Source: Fratercula arctica
Lineage: Eukaryota > Chordata > Aves > Charadriiformes > Alcidae
Reading direction: 5' to 3'
NCBI GenBank assembly: GCA_947846985.1
Contig: CANTUZ010000006.1
Location: 46,915,207 to 46,979,206, forward strand
Length of the DNA stretch: 64,000 nucleotides
How positions within the stretch are numbered: position 1 is the stretch's first letter; each line of letters begins with the position of its first letter. Under the pieces are notes generated by a model, which searched no databases, was not told the DNA's origin, and saw only the letters and a program-made list of their open reading frames with translations. This document shows, one piece after another, positions 1-12,839 of the stretch. The translations under genes were made by a program, and so were the position numbers.

Positions 1-566
1 TTTTGTCTGTTTATTGCAGCTGTGTTGGTGGCTTTGATGAGATGATCAATTCCACCTCTTGAGTAACTCTGTCCACCACGTTTCTTGCCCTTCTTCCATG
101 AAGAGATACCAGTGGGATCATTTATCGTCAGCTTGAAAACACTGCCTTAATTTTTCTCCCTTGATGCTAAATTTTGAATAGTCAGGCTGTTTGCATTCGA
201 ATAAAGCAGTCTGGTTTGTTTTTCAGGCACGAGTGGGTGTAATTCTGCGTCTCCTCCTCTCCACACCATCCGTCCCCTCCGACTCTTGATGAACTGGCCG
301 AAGTTGGGGCTCCCGGCTCGCTCCTCCCATGCGTTGTGGGGCTGGAGGCAGCTCTAACCCCTCCCAGGGAGGGAGCTGGGCAGCGGCAGCCGAGTGCCTG
401 CAGCACTGCCTGACCAGGGACCTCGTCCTACCAAACCCTCGTCCCTTCTGCTCGCAGCTCGCAGAAGGTCCCAGCAGCCGGGATCCGCAGCAGGGAGCTC
501 ACCGGCTGGCTTCGCTGAACCCCTGCGGCCACTCTCCTGTCCAGCTTGCCCCACCAAGGCATCGCC
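1..566 (+). promoter_or_regulatory. CLDN11: CLDN11 upstream region and probable 5' UTR
   Basis: This stretch precedes the CLDN11 start codon. Bases 1-230 are AT-rich and show no coding signal. From about 230 to 566 the sequence becomes GC-richer and pyrimidine-rich, as expected for a proximal promoter and 5' UTR. I see no convincing TATA box and cannot place the transcription start. Upstream ATGs (for example at 329) open frames unrelated to claudin, so they would be uORFs if transcribed. Confidence 0.5.
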
Positions 567-792
567 ATGGTGGCCACCTGCCTGCACCTGGCCGGATTTG
601 TCTGCAGTTTTATAGGGTGGATCGGGGTGGTTGTGGCAACGGCCACCAACGACTGGGTGGTGACTTGTGGCTACACCATTACCACCTGCAGGAAAATGGA
701 TGAGCTGGGATCCAAGGGGCTGTGGGCAGACTGTGTGATGGCCACAGGTCTCTATCATTGCAAGCCCCTCGTGGACATCCTCATACTGCCAG
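567..792 (+). CDS. CLDN11: CLDN11 coding exon 1
   Basis: Encodes residues 1-75 plus the first base of Gly76: helix 1 and most of extracellular loop 1. It contains the W-GLW-C-C claudin signature; C56 and C65 form the conserved loop disulfide in this family. The donor reads AG/GTATGT at 793. The next codons run into an intron frame that stops at 851. Confidence 0.96.
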
Positions 793-3700
793 GTATGTGT
801 GCCCCGTCCTCCCCTTCCCACCCGGAGGTGAGGAGCCAAGCCTTGCTCTGAGCGGGGCAGGTCCTGCTGCAGGCTGAATTGATGGCGAAGCTCCTTCAGC
901 TTCATCAGGGCAGGAGATGGTCCGTGAAATACGCTAAAGAATGTGCATGGTAGCTCTTAACGTGCTTCTCATTAAATTATACCTGGTTTTCATCGTAGCC
1001 AGGTATCATGTGTTATCTGTGGCTGTTAAAGTCTGGTTAATGTTTAATCATTGCTCTTATAAACGCTCGCTGTTCCTTTCGCATCTTGTCTCCAGATTGC
1101 GTTGCAAAACACACCTAGTATATTGAGGGATGATAGAGTATTTCATTTCAAGGTTTGCTTTGAGATAATGATGATCTATTACAAATGTTAAGGTTCTGTT
1201 CCTTAAAATGATTTGGAGTATAATGAATCTTTCAGCATCTATTATTAATGCTGCTATGGCTTTTAATCTTTGGGAAGATGATCATTAGTCTTGATGGTCT
1301 TGTGCTTCCCACATGTTCTAAGGCAAGACAGAACTTTTACACGGCAAGCAGATGAAATGACATTTAACTTGGCTGATATTTTCTGATGATTTAGTAATTT
1401 TCATCGTTTACCGCAAAGCGAAAATTAAGCAAGGTGTTTTATCAGTATTAATACATCTTTTGAGCTGATTAAGCCTACCAAAGTCTTGTGTGATCTTGTC
1501 CCTGTAAGTTTAGTTGATGATCTTACCTGTTTCAATCACTGTTAACTCTGTAGCGCTTCTCTGTTCTGCTATGATGTTTTAAATTGCACCTCCTCTAGCG
1601 TGTCGGAGCTGCCTTTTCCAAAGCTGACAGGGTAGAAATAACCATTCCTTGTGGTTTTCTTTCGTGTTTCCTTATTTATTTCTTTAAAATTGTGGTGAAA
1701 ATAATTTCATAAAGAAAGATTATTCCCGAATTTCTCTCTCTTACAGAGCCTAGTCTGTATCACATAGTGCTTAGCAGTATTGAATCTCTCAGACTAGCTC
1801 CTATTCTCCCTTTCTCTGTGTGTGTATACTTTTACTTTAGTAGGTTTACCTTCCTTATTGCTACTATTGTTCAATATGATCTGGCAGAGAAGAAGAGGAA
1901 AAGACTTGCCCCGAAGAAACATTATTGAATGAAGTTTAATAAATAGGTAAATCGGTCTTTCAGCAGCAGGAAGCAATGCTTCTCGCCAGCAGAAACAAAT
2001 CACAGAACAGGATGCTTCAGCTTGTAACCTGTTCGATACCCACAGCTTTCCGTAAGAGGGAAATTTATCCTGGTGTTCCCGATAGCTGAAATGTGTTTAG
2101 AGTCTTTCATTGCCTGAGTCAAGTCTTTAAAACAAACGTGTTTGTATTCTCATTTCATCGGGACTGATTCCACAGACGGCACACTGGGCACTGCCGTCTC
2201 CTTTGTTTAAGGTCTCATTTTTTGCCCTGAACTCCTCAGGTAACATTTTTTCTTAAGTTTCCTCTTGAAAAATCAAGCAAATATTTGATATACACAGGGT
2301 CTGCATTTCCAGGAACAGTAAAATCCTCATTCCTGGTGTCTTAGCTGTACGTCAGTGGGACTTGCTGGAGACCCTTTTTGCTGATACTGTTTGAGACATC
2401 ATGAAACTCCAAATCTGCATGTGGTAGCTTCATTTTGATAATAGGAGGGGAAAGAGAGGCAGTGTATTCACTCTGATGAGACTGTCCCAAGAGCTGGTGG
2501 AGGCTCACCAGCCACCGGAGCAAATCTGACACTTGTTCTTTTTCTTTGGCATGCCAGTAGTGACCTGGGTGTAGTTTTTTTTAATGTATAAATTCTATAT
2601 ATTATACCTAATTTTTATATAAAATATACATATGAAAATTACATATACATAATATAAACAAAAAATGTAATTTTTGAGACATTATTGTACATAGACCCTC
2701 ACAGAGTGGTAGAAATGTCCCATCCCTGCCCAGCACACCCGCAGTCCCCCTCCCCCTCGCTGCCTTGTGTTGAGCTGCTGGTGCTGCACAGGGGCAGGCA
2801 GGAGAGGGATGGTAACTGGGGAAATGCCAGGGAATCCCATGATGTCTGTAGGGACTCACAGGAATAACGTGGCCCTTGGTTATGGCAACTCAAGCAGCTC
2901 TGCAAGGTGCAGTCATTTCTTCTCCCTAAGGAAGAGCTGTGCCAGTGGTCACCTTAAGCCACAGGTCTCCTCTGAAACCCCACTACCAGTCTGGACTCCG
3001 GAGGTGCAGCATCGGGATGGGGCTGGAATTGCTGAGCCGTCCCTCCTCCTCCCAGGTCAACAGTCCTCAGCTCCTAGGGCAGCTGGTGGTCGTATCTCAT
3101 GGACCTGCATGTTTCAGTAATGGATCTTCAACTATTCAGCCCTCCTCTGGATGACTGTGGACCTCCTCTGCTCACAGCAAGCTGCTCATTAAGACTTTAA
3201 GTTCTTGTTATTTAATCAAAGCTCTCTCTATGAAAAGATACAGGAAAACTCCTTCCTAGCTGTTTCTCCTACTTTCTCTTCCCATATTTCCCGGCCCCAT
3301 GGTTTCTCAGTGTCTTCCTAGGAAGAGCTTGTGTTTTCCAGGCAGTGCTGCTTGATTGTTGGAAAATTTTGAGTGTGCATATCCCATGTTCATGCACTAA
3401 CCACGGTACTGCAGTCTCCCTGTCTTAATTGTTTACACAAAGAATTGAACCTCTCTCCTGTACTCCATGCAAGTGTTGGGAGCTAATCAACAGGACCCTT
3501 TGTCCAAAGGTTCTCAAAAAAGAGTCCTCAACACAAGAAGGACACGAACCTGTTGGAGAGGGTCCAGAGGAGGCCACAAAGATGCTGGGAGGGCTGGAGC
3601 CCCTCTGCTGTGAGGACAGGCTGAGAGAGTTGGGGGGGTTCAGCCTGGAGAAGAGAAGGCTGAAGGCTTCTATAGCGGCCTTCCAGTATCTAAAGGGGGC

Positions 3701-6700
3701 CTAGAAGAAATCTGGAGAGGGACTTCTTATTAGGGAGTGTAGTGATCGGACGAGGGTTAATGGCTTCAAACTAGAAGAGGGTAAATTTAGATCAGATATC
3801 AGGAAGAAATTTTTCACTGTGAGGGTGGTGAGGCACTGCAACAGGTTTCCCAGAGAAGTTGTGGATGCCTCATCCCTGAGCAATCTGGTTTGGTGGGAGG
3901 TGTCCCTTCCAATGGCAGGGGGTTGGAACTAGATGGTCTTTAAGGTCCCTTCCAACCCAAAGCATTCTATGATTCTCTTGTGCCAAATAATCAAAATCCT
4001 CTTTCCTTGCCTTGCCAACAGGGTATGTCCAAGCATGTCGAGCACTGATGATTGCCGCCTCTGTCCTGGGTCTTCCCGCTATCTTCTTGCTGATAACGGT
4101 CTTGCCCTGCATCCGGATGGGCCATGAACCTGGAGCTGCGAAGTACCGGCGGTCCCAGCTGGGAGGGATCCTCATCATCCTCCTGGGTAAGGCTCCCGCC
4201 GCGTGTGGAGAGCCAGAGGTCTTCCTCTGCTCCAGGATTTTGCGGTGCAAGCTGGTTGAGCGTGTTCACCTGAACGGATGGTTGTCCAGGCTGGGCTGAC
4301 CCTGAAACTCTCCAGCATCACTGCAGTCTGTGGGGTGAATAAAAGGCACGAACAGGAGTGGGAGGACAAAGACAGGAGGCAGGGAGTGAAGCAGGGTGAA
4401 GAGGGGAGCTCTTGTGGAGTCCTCGGGCACAACCACCACCTGTGTCTGCAGGAAGGCAATAGCAGTTCCACACAGGCGTCTGGTTTTGCTGGTTCGCTGT
4501 GGAAGTGGTGCTATTTTTGGCAAAGTGTCTAAACTCCCAAGCTGCTTACAGGGAATGGATAGCCTCCGAATTTACCTGGGCATCACAGATGCAGCCAGGT
4601 CAAAGTAAGCTGAGGTGTGTGAGAGGGGAATCCTGCGGTTGAGGGGGTGCTGGTGCTGCGGGGACAGCAGGGGAGCGAGCAAGGAGGTGGCATGGACCTG
4701 GGAAGAGGGGTGACGTCCCCTGTGCCTCCCAGCTCCCTCTGCCCAGCCTTGCCCTTGACCTTCAAGTTCCCTTGGGAATTTCTTCCCATCCTCTGTGCCT
4801 GTGGAATAGATTGTTTTGAGCCGCGCAGACTGTGGAGCTCATTGTCCCCAGTGCAACACCTGCGTGTTCTTGAAGCCTCGTCATCTCAACAACAGGCTGC
4901 GGTGCCTTGTTTTTACCCGTCTGTGTGGCAGAGGAGGAGGGGTGAGGGAAAGTGGCCTCTTTGTGTGGCTCTGCTGGTCGCTGGCAGCCCGTGCTGACAT
5001 CATGCCCATCTTCTTTCTTCTTCTCCTTATTTTTTTCAAGTGGGCACTGGATATAGCTGCACGCTCCAAGGGGCTGTCCTCTGGACGCTCTTTCCTTGCA
5101 AGCGGTCCCTCCTCCAGTGCCTTGGTGAGAAGCAGATAATATGAGTCAGTACATCCCAAACCTAAGGCACTGAGACCAAGGAGCCCTTTCAACATCTGTG
5201 GGGTTTAAGGGCATGTTGCCCCAGCTGGAAATCCTAAAATAAGCTTTACAGGGCCTGTTTAGGACATCCCGATCATGAACAGACCTGTTAGAGAGCTGTT
5301 GGAATGTGGCCTTCATCCCTGTCCCAAAACCTTAAGTCACGTATTTGGGCTTGGCAAAGTGAAAGAAAAAGTGGAGGGTTTTTTTTCTGCTTGTGAATGA
5401 CATTTTAGTGCCGGAGGAGTCTGCTCTGCCGGATTTCCCCTGCCCAGGATGGGGGAGGCCCAGCAGAGCTGCTCTTCGTCACAAAGAAACGTGAGTTTTC
5501 GGTCCCAGTCAAGGAGAACCGTGCTGTAGATCACCGCCGTTTGCGTGGCTGCAGACCTGGAGGCGAGAGTATTGTCCTTAAATCTGCTTTGCTGAAGGGC
5601 GACAGGATTACAGGACCAGCACACCCAGAAAACCCATTGCAGTGGCAGTATTGGGTAACACTGCATTAAAATAAGTGAAATTCTGTACATCGCGGTGTTG
5701 CACCAGGGGTTTGGGGTCTAGTGTGCCACTGTCCCATCCAGGTCTTGCTGCGGTGTGACACCAGGGAGGAGATGAGATGTAAGAGGACGGAGGAGGGGGG
5801 TTGTGGTGCTCTGTAAGTCAGGCCCCTCTCTGCCTCAGAACACGGTTTTCCCACTAAGTAGATCCTGTGAGGAAAGAAAATGTGTATTTGCACAGGCATT
5901 GGCAGGCGAGTGCTCTTTGGGTCGGATTTGGACTTCTTACTGATTTTTACCCCTGTGGGTTCCGAAGCATCGGCAGGTGAAGTGGTTTGCTCACGTCGCT
6001 GATGTCCTGGATGATCTGGGCTGGAAACAGCAGCCCGGTCACAACGTTTTAGTCACAATCACAATAATAATCTTTTTGTCAGATCACAAATAAGGAATAA
6101 ATAAGTTTGCTCTTAAGTTTGTTTTTTTTAAAAAAGAAAAAACAACCAGCCCGCATTTATTTTTATACACCCCAAATTTTTCTGGGCTGCTCAGCGAGGC
6201 AGCCCCTTTGGAAGAAGAGTAATGTACAGAGCTTGAGACTTTGTCATTATTTAAGCTGATTAATGATCCGTTATTTGCAAAATGAGGTGTTACCATTTCA
6301 GGGTATTTAATAAGCGTGAATCAGACCTCGAGAATCATAATGCTGATGTAAATTAATTATATTCTAGATGTAATATGCCCTGGACTGTTCTTATTTACTC
6401 GCTGGCCACTGAACTCTTGTTCGTGGTTTTTCCCAACGGCATGGGTTCCAGCCTTTTCCTCTAAGTGGAGACCAGCTCCCAGAGCTCGGGGATAAAAGAA
6501 AAGAAACCCCCAAACGCTCACTAATGTAGCAGAAATAGATATTTGAGATGTGATCAGGGGAGCTGGCTCCATGGCAAACTTCGCTTGTTGCTTGGGGAAG
6601 GGATGGCAGTTTGTCACTGAGATTTATTAAAAAGGAAAGCAGGGGTTAAAACAGTGCGGAAAAAAAGCCAAACAAACCCCAAACAGGGGGAAAAAAAAAA

Positions 6701-9700
6701 AAAAAAAAGAAGCTGAAAATTTGCCAGGAAAACAATGGGCTCAGATATTCCATTGATTTTTTTGTCCACTGATAATAGCAGGCTGCAGAGCGTGCAACCT
6801 GTGTGCGCACCCTCCTATCCTGCCCGCTGATGTATTTATGTCTTTGCTTGATCCTATCTGTCCGAGAGGATTGATTTATTGCCGAAAACAACCGTCAGCA
6901 GAGGTTTGCTCCGAGCCAGTAGGAAAACATTTTGTGTGTTAGCGTGGATGGAAAAACCCTGGCCCATCCCGTCCTGTTGATACTAATTCGGGGGACCCCG
7001 TGCTGGTAACTGAGTGGGCATTTTCCTAATGGAGGTGAGGGACTCGAATACTGGAAAACACAGATGAAAAATACATTAGTTATTAGCAATTACTACTGCA
7101 AAATGAGCGTATTAGCTATTGTATACTAAATGAAGGATATTAAATATTTTTTTTTTCTGGACACTGCATGAGATTTACTTGGAAAAGCACAGATATCAAG
7201 ATAAAAAGATTGCCTTGAATACAGAAAAAAAAGAATCATGCATATCTATCATTTCAACCAAATGCTTTGAAAGAGAAATCCGTGTGACTTTGAGTCAGCA
7301 ACTCAGAATGATTAAATTTAGCCATGAAAGAGAAGTAGTATTTCTTCTGCAGAAAGCCTTTAAGTTACTGTTAAGGAATTTGGCAGGAACTCACTGTCCC
7401 TGGAGTTAGTGTAATCTTGCTCTATCCCCCCACCTCCCCGAGCACCTTCTGTGCTTCTTGTCTATGTGTGCTTCCATCTGATTGAAATATGCCTGTAATG
7501 TGGAATATTAAGAGTTTCGGCTAAACGGATTGAGCCGCTGCAAGTCCATAGTCAAAAAGGACTTAGAAATGCTGGGAGCCTGGGATGCATCCCTGTGGAT
7601 TCACAGCGATCTGACGGAGCAAGGACAACCTCACCATCTATTACTGAGACGAATTTTGCAGGGTAGAGGCTTTTGCAGGACCGCCTACTCTAGCTGCAAA
7701 AAGCAGGCAAGCTTTCCGGTATCTGCGTGCTCCAAAACACGCCTGTTTTTCCAGCCAACATAGTTGGTATAATAGAAGATACTCCGTTTGCAGACCTTCT
7801 TTTACTTTTCTGCCAGACCATATTGACTACAGCAGCTCTTCTATCTGAAGTCTTTCATATTTAGGGAGAGGCAAAGAATGTCTCGGCATCAGCACAAACC
7901 AAAAGGGGTAATAATTCCTATTCAAAGAGTTTGTCCTTGTAGGCAGCTATTTCAGTGCTTGAAACTTGCCCTAAAATGGCTTTTCCAATCCCTTTGGGTT
8001 TCTTGGCAAATTCACTTTTCTTCAGCCTTTCTCTGCGATACGGCGGGACCAAAATTTGAGTTCACTGAGAGATATTGCCATTGCAGACCGGCCTTTTTGC
8101 ATCTTCTCAGAGGATTTACAGCCCCGCTCTAATCTATCCAGGGCGATGAAATCCAGTCCTGTTTCGGGGCGTTCCTCTTGCTGAGCGACGGGGGTGACTG
8201 GTGACTGACGGCAGCTGGTAGCCTCCGAAGACAGAGAGGTCAAACTACCCCGTGCAAAGTCCTTGGCTTGTGTTCCACAGCTTTCTGGTATTGTCAGCAT
8301 TAAAATAAGGTGGTTCTACATGTCGTTCAGCCACATGCACAAGGGATGCTATTGTGTTGGTAGCCCTGAGAGCTCTTCTCACCCCAGCGCAAGTGTTTTC
8401 TTTGGTCCTGCGTGGTGGGGGAGGGTCTGGATAGATAAGGCTCTTACAGTCTATGGACATAAATATATATTTTTTTTTTTTTTTTTTTTTTCTGCTGACA
8501 GAAAAAGAAAAGATGATTGTGTCTTTCGGACAACAAAGAAGCTTTTTTTTTTTCCCCGAGCCCATTAGAATGCTTTGCGTATTCCCAACTGATACATTTT
8601 TGTTTTAAAGCTCATGAGCTGTTTGTGGGACTGATCCACACGCAGGAGAAATGCCGTTCTCCCCTCCCTGCCTTCTCTGAAGATTTCTTCCAAAGCCGCA
8701 GGGCCCTTGCTTTGAGGAGGCCCAAAATTATTACTGGCTTTATTAGCATCCTTCAAATGTTCTTCTCTTCTCCATAAGAAAATATTTTCTCTCACAATAA
8801 CTGCAGCTATTGGGGATGGGTTTTCTGCTGTCCGGCCAGGAGCTATGGTTTGTTCTCCTCTTTAACTAAACAATTTTATTTTTAATCTCACCCCCTTTTT
8901 TTCCCCTCTTGCAACCTTAACTTTTTGACACTGCCTCCAGATACCTTTTAACGCGGTCGGTGGAAATCTGTAACGCTGCCACGGTCCTGTTATTGTTTTG
9001 CTCTGATTCTCTGATAGCCACAAGGATGGACTCCTGCACAGCTTGTCCCGGAGGCAAGTAAATATTGACAGATTAATTCTTCTCAGATGTACGGGCCATA
9101 AAGGAGTATTGTTTTAGGACCGGCTCCTGTGAGGTGATTAACGCCATCAACTCCTGTTGCCCTCGGTGCATGTGGGGACTTTGCAGGATGGAGGTAGGAC
9201 CCTTCGTGAGGGTGGCGAGTGTGACCTTGTGCAGCACAAGGAGAATGCAGGGCACGTGTTTTCTCCCTGCTTGGAGCGAACCATGCGTGCGTGCTGCACA
9301 CTGAAAACATCGTGGTTTCCAGCCTGGCTGCCTGCAAAGTGCTGCATTGGAACCCGCTTTACTGTCCTGAGGGTGTCTGCTTCCCATGGCACCCGCCTAG
9401 CAGTCCTCACAGCACCACCGCGGTGGCCTTCCTGCTGTTCGTGGAAAAAAACTATGGAATTTGAAGCAAAATTTGAAGTCCTCACTCACAGAATCATGGA
9501 ATCATTGAGGTTGCAAGGGATCTTTCAGATCATCGAGTCCAACCATCAACCTAACACTGCCAAAACCACCACTAAACTGTGTCCCTCAGCACCACGTCTG
9601 CCCGGCTTTTAAATACCCCCAGGGATGGGGATTCCACCACTTCCCTGGGCAGCCTGTTCCAATGCTTGATAACCGTTTCGGTGAAGAATTTTTTCCTAAT

Positions 9701-10885
9701 ATCCATCCTAAACCTCCCCTGGTGCAACTTGAGCCCGTTTCCTCTTGTCCTATCACTTATTACTTGGGAGAAGAGACCGACCCCCACCACGCTACACCCT
9801 CCTTTCAGGGAGCTGTAGGGACCGATAACATTTTACATCCCTGTAAACTCCAGGTAAAATACTGTTTTCCCTTCTATTCAATTCAATAGGTTTCTGGGGA
9901 GCCTTGCTGCGTTTGTCTCCGTCACTTGATATAGACAAATTTTCCCCAGGGAAGTAGAATCTGCTTTCCAGAGTTGTGAGACATTTTCTTGTCCATAAAA
10001 AAACCCCCAGCCATGCTGTACTGCTGCTTGTTTTGTCCCTGCCCATTTTCTGCTTGTGTTTTATAAACCCTACTCTGTCTTGTTAAGTGCTGGGATATTT
10101 TGTTAACGTTTATGTGACCATTCAGTGATGCTGATTGACGTGAGTTCATGCAGAAATAGTGATTTAAACCGGTTGACTTCAGGCCACTGATTTTAGCGTC
10201 TCACTGATGCATACGGCTTTTGTGGTCTTGCTTAGTATCTAATCTATTCCCAATTCTGCATCTCTCCAGAGCGTTAGTTTCAGGAATGATTTTCATTCTT
10301 CCCCCTTAAGGATATTTCTAGGGAACAAATCTGTTTCCCTCGTAATAAACATATCAGATTGTGTCAAGCAGCAGTTGTTTTTCCTTTTTTGTTTGTTGGT
10401 GCCTGAGAGAGATGGCTGTTCTCTTGTGATCTCTCTCCCCACGAGGCTCCCACGCTGCCTCCTGCTCAGAGATCTCCTGGACCAAGCCCTGATGCTGATG
10501 CTCCTGGGTCCCACCATGGGACTGCAAGGCAGGAGGGATGGGTTTCCTCTCTGTCCCCTGTCCTGCAGAGCCTTCCCTCCCCTTTGGTGAGCTCTGTGTC
10601 CCCGCAGTGGGGTTACGTGCTGGAGTTACCTTTCCTTTCCATCTCTCCCCAGCCATGTGCGGCGTCGTTGCGACCATCTGGTTTCCCGTGTGCGCCCACC
10701 GCGAGACCACCATTATGAGCTTCGGCTACTCCCTGTACACGGGCTGGATCGGCTCTGCCCTCTGCCTCTTCGGCGGCTGCGTCATCGTCTGCTGCTCAGG
10801 AGATGCCCAGACGTTTGGTGAAAACCGTTTCTACTACGCCTCGGGATCCAGCTCCCCTACCCACGCAAAGAGCGCTCACGTGTAA
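567..10885 (+). CDS. CLDN11: Claudin-11 gene, spliced CDS 567-792, 4022-4186, 10653-10885
   Basis: Claudin-11 (oligodendrocyte-specific protein) is a four-helix tight-junction protein. It forms the paracellular barrier of CNS myelin, the Sertoli-cell barrier and stria vascularis basal cells. The three exons join in phase 1 at both junctions with GT-AG introns, giving 624 nt, or 207 aa plus stop, the same length as the mammalian protein. Helices lie near residues 7-25, 82-103, 122-142 and 158-178. The first extracellular loop carries the claudin signature: W30, G51-L52-W53, C56 and C65. The C-terminus ends in SAHV, a PDZ-type ligand. The start at 567 has a strong Kozak context (GCCATGG). Identity to CLDN11 is unmistakable from residues 28-75 and 138-162; other claudins are much less similar. 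The gene is tail to tail with SLC7A14. No frame break is seen. Confidence 0.97.
793..4021 (+). other. CLDN11: CLDN11 intron 1
   Basis: A 3.2-kb phase-1 intron from GTATGT to AACAG. It is mostly AT-rich unique sequence without coding signal. Around 1140-1700 there are many TAAT-type words but nothing I can assign. The 3' part holds a diverged CR1 fragment (3520-3976) ending only about 45 bases before the acceptor. Confidence 0.85.
3520..3976 (+). mobile_element. CR1 LINE 3' fragment, sense orientation, diverged
   Basis: The segment matches the 3' end of avian CR1: a decayed reverse-transcriptase C-terminus (readable pieces include [18 protein letters not shown] at about 3591-3644), then the 3' UTR with a GGTTGGAACTAGATGGTCTTT-like block, ending in ATTCTATGATTCT. 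It is 5'-truncated as usual for CR1. Several deletions and stops break the frame, and it is visibly more decayed than the copies at 32250 and 54868. Confidence 0.9.
4022..4186 (+). CDS. CLDN11: CLDN11 coding exon 2
   Basis: Encodes the end of Gly76 through Leu130 and the first base of residue 131: the end of loop 1, R82 before helix 2, helix 2, the cytoplasmic turn (KYRR at 116-119) and the start of helix 3. The acceptor is AACAG and the donor G/GTAAGG at 4187. It is 165 nt, in phase with both neighbours. Confidence 0.96.
8470..8491. repeat. Poly-T tract, 22 bases
   Basis: An uninterrupted T run follows ATATATA. It is not the tail of any recognised retroelement: avian CR1 elements lack poly-A tails and no SINE or processed-pseudogene body adjoins it. 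It is a likely length-polymorphic homopolymer. Confidence 0.9.
9488..9820 (-). mobile_element. CR1 LINE 3' fragment, antisense
   Basis: Read on the - strand this is a CR1 3' end: reverse-transcriptase C-terminal coding remnant (for example [20 protein letters not shown]), then a 3' UTR. On the + strand it starts with CACAGAATCATGGAATCATTGAGGT-like sequence and GAGTCCAACC. It has a different subfamily flavour from the 13212/32250/54868 copies: its 3' UTR mentions AACACTGCCAAAACCACC rather than the GGGCAGGGACACCTCCC block. It is 5'-truncated. Confidence 0.88.
10653..10885 (+). CDS. CLDN11: CLDN11 coding exon 3 (C-terminus and stop)
   Basis: Encodes residues 131-207: the rest of helix 3, extracellular loop 2 ([19 protein letters not shown]), helix 4 and the cytoplasmic tail ending SAHV, then TAA at 10883-10885. 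The acceptor is preceded by a good pyrimidine tract (CTTTCCATCTCTCCCCAG). Confidence 0.96.
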
Positions 10886-11233
10886 GCGTCCTGGGGACGT
10901 CCCACGGCTGCCGTCCGATGCTTTGGCTGGTGGGTTTGTGTGCCCTGGGTTTGCTTCTACTGACACACACCGCTGTCAGGCTCCCAGGGGAAGATTTAGA
11001 AAAGCAGCACAAATGTCTGGTAGTTCGAAGCGTTATTCTCCCCATCTCTTCCCCCCTCCTTTTCTAGAAAGAAAGCTCCAGCCAGCCCTACCTCTTGGTC
11101 CTCCCCAGTTTGTCCTGACCACCTGCCCCATCTTCTTGCAGCCAGGATGACTCAGATGGTTTGGGGTTGTCATGTGGGTTTTAGGGGTTTTATTTTATTT
11201 TCTAGCTCCCCTGCTTATGGGAGAATTTAAAGC

Positions 11234-11239
11234 AATAAA
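11234..11239 (+). terminator. CLDN11: Proximal CLDN11 poly(A) signal AATAAA
   Basis: A canonical hexamer 349 bases after the stop codon, within AGCAATAAAACAG. It could be used as an alternative site. Confidence 0.45.
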
Positions 11240-11817
11240 ACAGAAATGAGGGAGACACTTTCCCATTGTTAGAAGGACTCTGGCAGCTTCTCCCACCCCG
11301 TCACTATTTGCTTTCCCCTGTTGAAGGTCACCGCTTTGGCACGGTGTGGGCGAGAGGGTAGGGAGGAAGGCTCTGCTCTCCAACCGGGCAAGTGTTTCTC
11401 TTTTTGGAACAAGAGTAGGGGAATTTTTTCTGCCTTTCTGTGTAAATACTTTTGTATGAGTCCGATCATTTTAGTAACAGTATTTCCCCCACCCCCACAG
11501 TCATCAGTATGAAGGAAACGGAACCCAAAGGTCCTGATTACACGGTAGATAACAGTGCCTTTTTATATAGTTTTAAATGACTTTGGGGGCTCTAATCCCC
11601 GCATTCCTGTTTGGTTTCTTTTTTTTTCCTTTGTACAGATCAGTTACTAAAAATGTATTTTTACATTTTTTTAAACTCCTTGCTTTCTTCCTCTAAATTT
11701 GTGTTCTGTCTTGCATCATTAAAGTAGCGCATTTTAACATGCAGTATAACGTACCTGTTACAATACAATTCTGGTGAATACTGATGATGCCTTTGTACTT
11801 TCAGTGAAATACTGTAC

Positions 11818-11823
11818 AATAAA
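11818..11823 (+). terminator. CLDN11: Distal CLDN11 poly(A) signal AATAAA
   Basis: A canonical hexamer in TACAATAAATAAC, followed within 40 bases by T-rich sequence. It is the best candidate for the main end of the transcript. Confidence 0.6.
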
Positions 11824-12839
11824 TAACAGAGTACCTGCAACCACCGGCTTCTTTTTTTCCTTCCCTCCTGTGTGTTTCTATAGCTAGCTTTTCCGTGACA
11901 GGGGTTTCCCAGTGATTTTGAAGATTATTGTTTATTTTAATAGTGGTTCAGGATGAGAGATTCTGCTCTGCCCTGGAATTTAGTGGGCCTTTTTGTGGGT
12001 TTTTTTTTGGAATGTTTAAAATATGAGTAATCTTCCGGTGTGGAACTAACCACTGTCTTATCCATTCGTTCTTTTAATATTACTGATAGCAGCTGGCACC
12101 AGTGGTACCGATTCGTGGTATTCTTCCCATCGAGGAGACTTAGAAACCCACTGGGGCGGTGGAGATACACCCCAGCACAGCTTGGGCGTGCTGAAGTTGA
12201 GAAGTCGTGTTGCTGGAAGTGCTTTCGACTAAAACAAGAGTCTGATCTGGGGTCATCGCTCTCTTTGATTTAAACTGTGTGAGATCAAGATCTAACTCTG
12301 TCCTTACCAGAGGCTGTAGGAATTTAATTACGTTGATACAAAATCCCGTCTGTTCCTGGAGATGTTAGTTCAAATAATTTGTGTAAGCCAGGCTTCAGGA
12401 ACGGGAAAAGGGGAATAGCCGCTGCTCAGGCGTGGACAAGGGGGAGAGCCCAGGTGTTGTGTGTAGGAGAAAAAGCAGAGGACAGGACCAACCAAATTAT
12501 TTGGGGTGATGGAGAAGAATTTGAAACCAAGGCTGCTAGGTGGGATTAGGTGGATTAGGGACTGTCTTTTGGTTTCGTCTTGGTCTACTTCAGTTGGAGA
12601 ATTCAAAGTGGGTGACACAGCCATGGGCAAGGGTGCTGCGGCTCCCACACCTTGCCTCTTCCATGTGGGAAGCCAAGGTGGGAGCATTTAAAAGGAGTGA
12701 ATAAGGAGGTTTCAGGAGGGGCTGGTCATGTCCCGGCCTGGTTGTGCATCTCCCTCCAGCTCCGACACGCAACCCCAGCCTCTGCCTTTAAGACCGAGCA
12801 GTCTTGAACGCATCTCTGTTGTGCAGGCTTCGCATCGCT

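Larger units (their letters stand above)
4187..10652 (+). other. CLDN11: CLDN11 intron 2
   Basis: A 6.5-kb phase-1 intron from GTAAGG to CCCCAG. It holds unique sequence, an A18 run at 6691-6708, a T22 run at 8470-8491 and an antisense CR1 at 9488-9820. AT-rich stretches around 6060-6380 and 7070-7400 carry no recognised repeat. The first has clustered TAAT/ATTA words and could be a conserved element, but that cannot be judged without alignment. No hidden exon was recognised. Confidence 0.85.
10886..11845 (+). other. CLDN11: CLDN11 3' UTR (end estimated)
   Basis: The roughly 0.95 kb after the stop has AATAAA signals at 11234-11239 and 11818-11823. Beyond about 11845 the sequence becomes T-rich and unlike a UTR. 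Use of the second signal would give a 3' UTR of about 950 nt and use of the first about 370 nt. The exact cleavage site is inferred. Confidence 0.6.

Noticed and set aside
6691..6708. Poly-A and poly-T runs (6691, 8470, 38948, 40759, 42204, 45415, 63640, 63668) as retroposon tails
   Set aside because: No SINE, processed pseudogene or target-site duplication could be seen next to any of them, and avian CR1 elements do not end in poly-A.
7179..7409. A 76-codon + strand frame in CLDN11 intron 2 that reads like a polar protein
   Set aside because: It lies in AT-rich intron, has no flanking consensus splice sites in phase and no recognisable homology.
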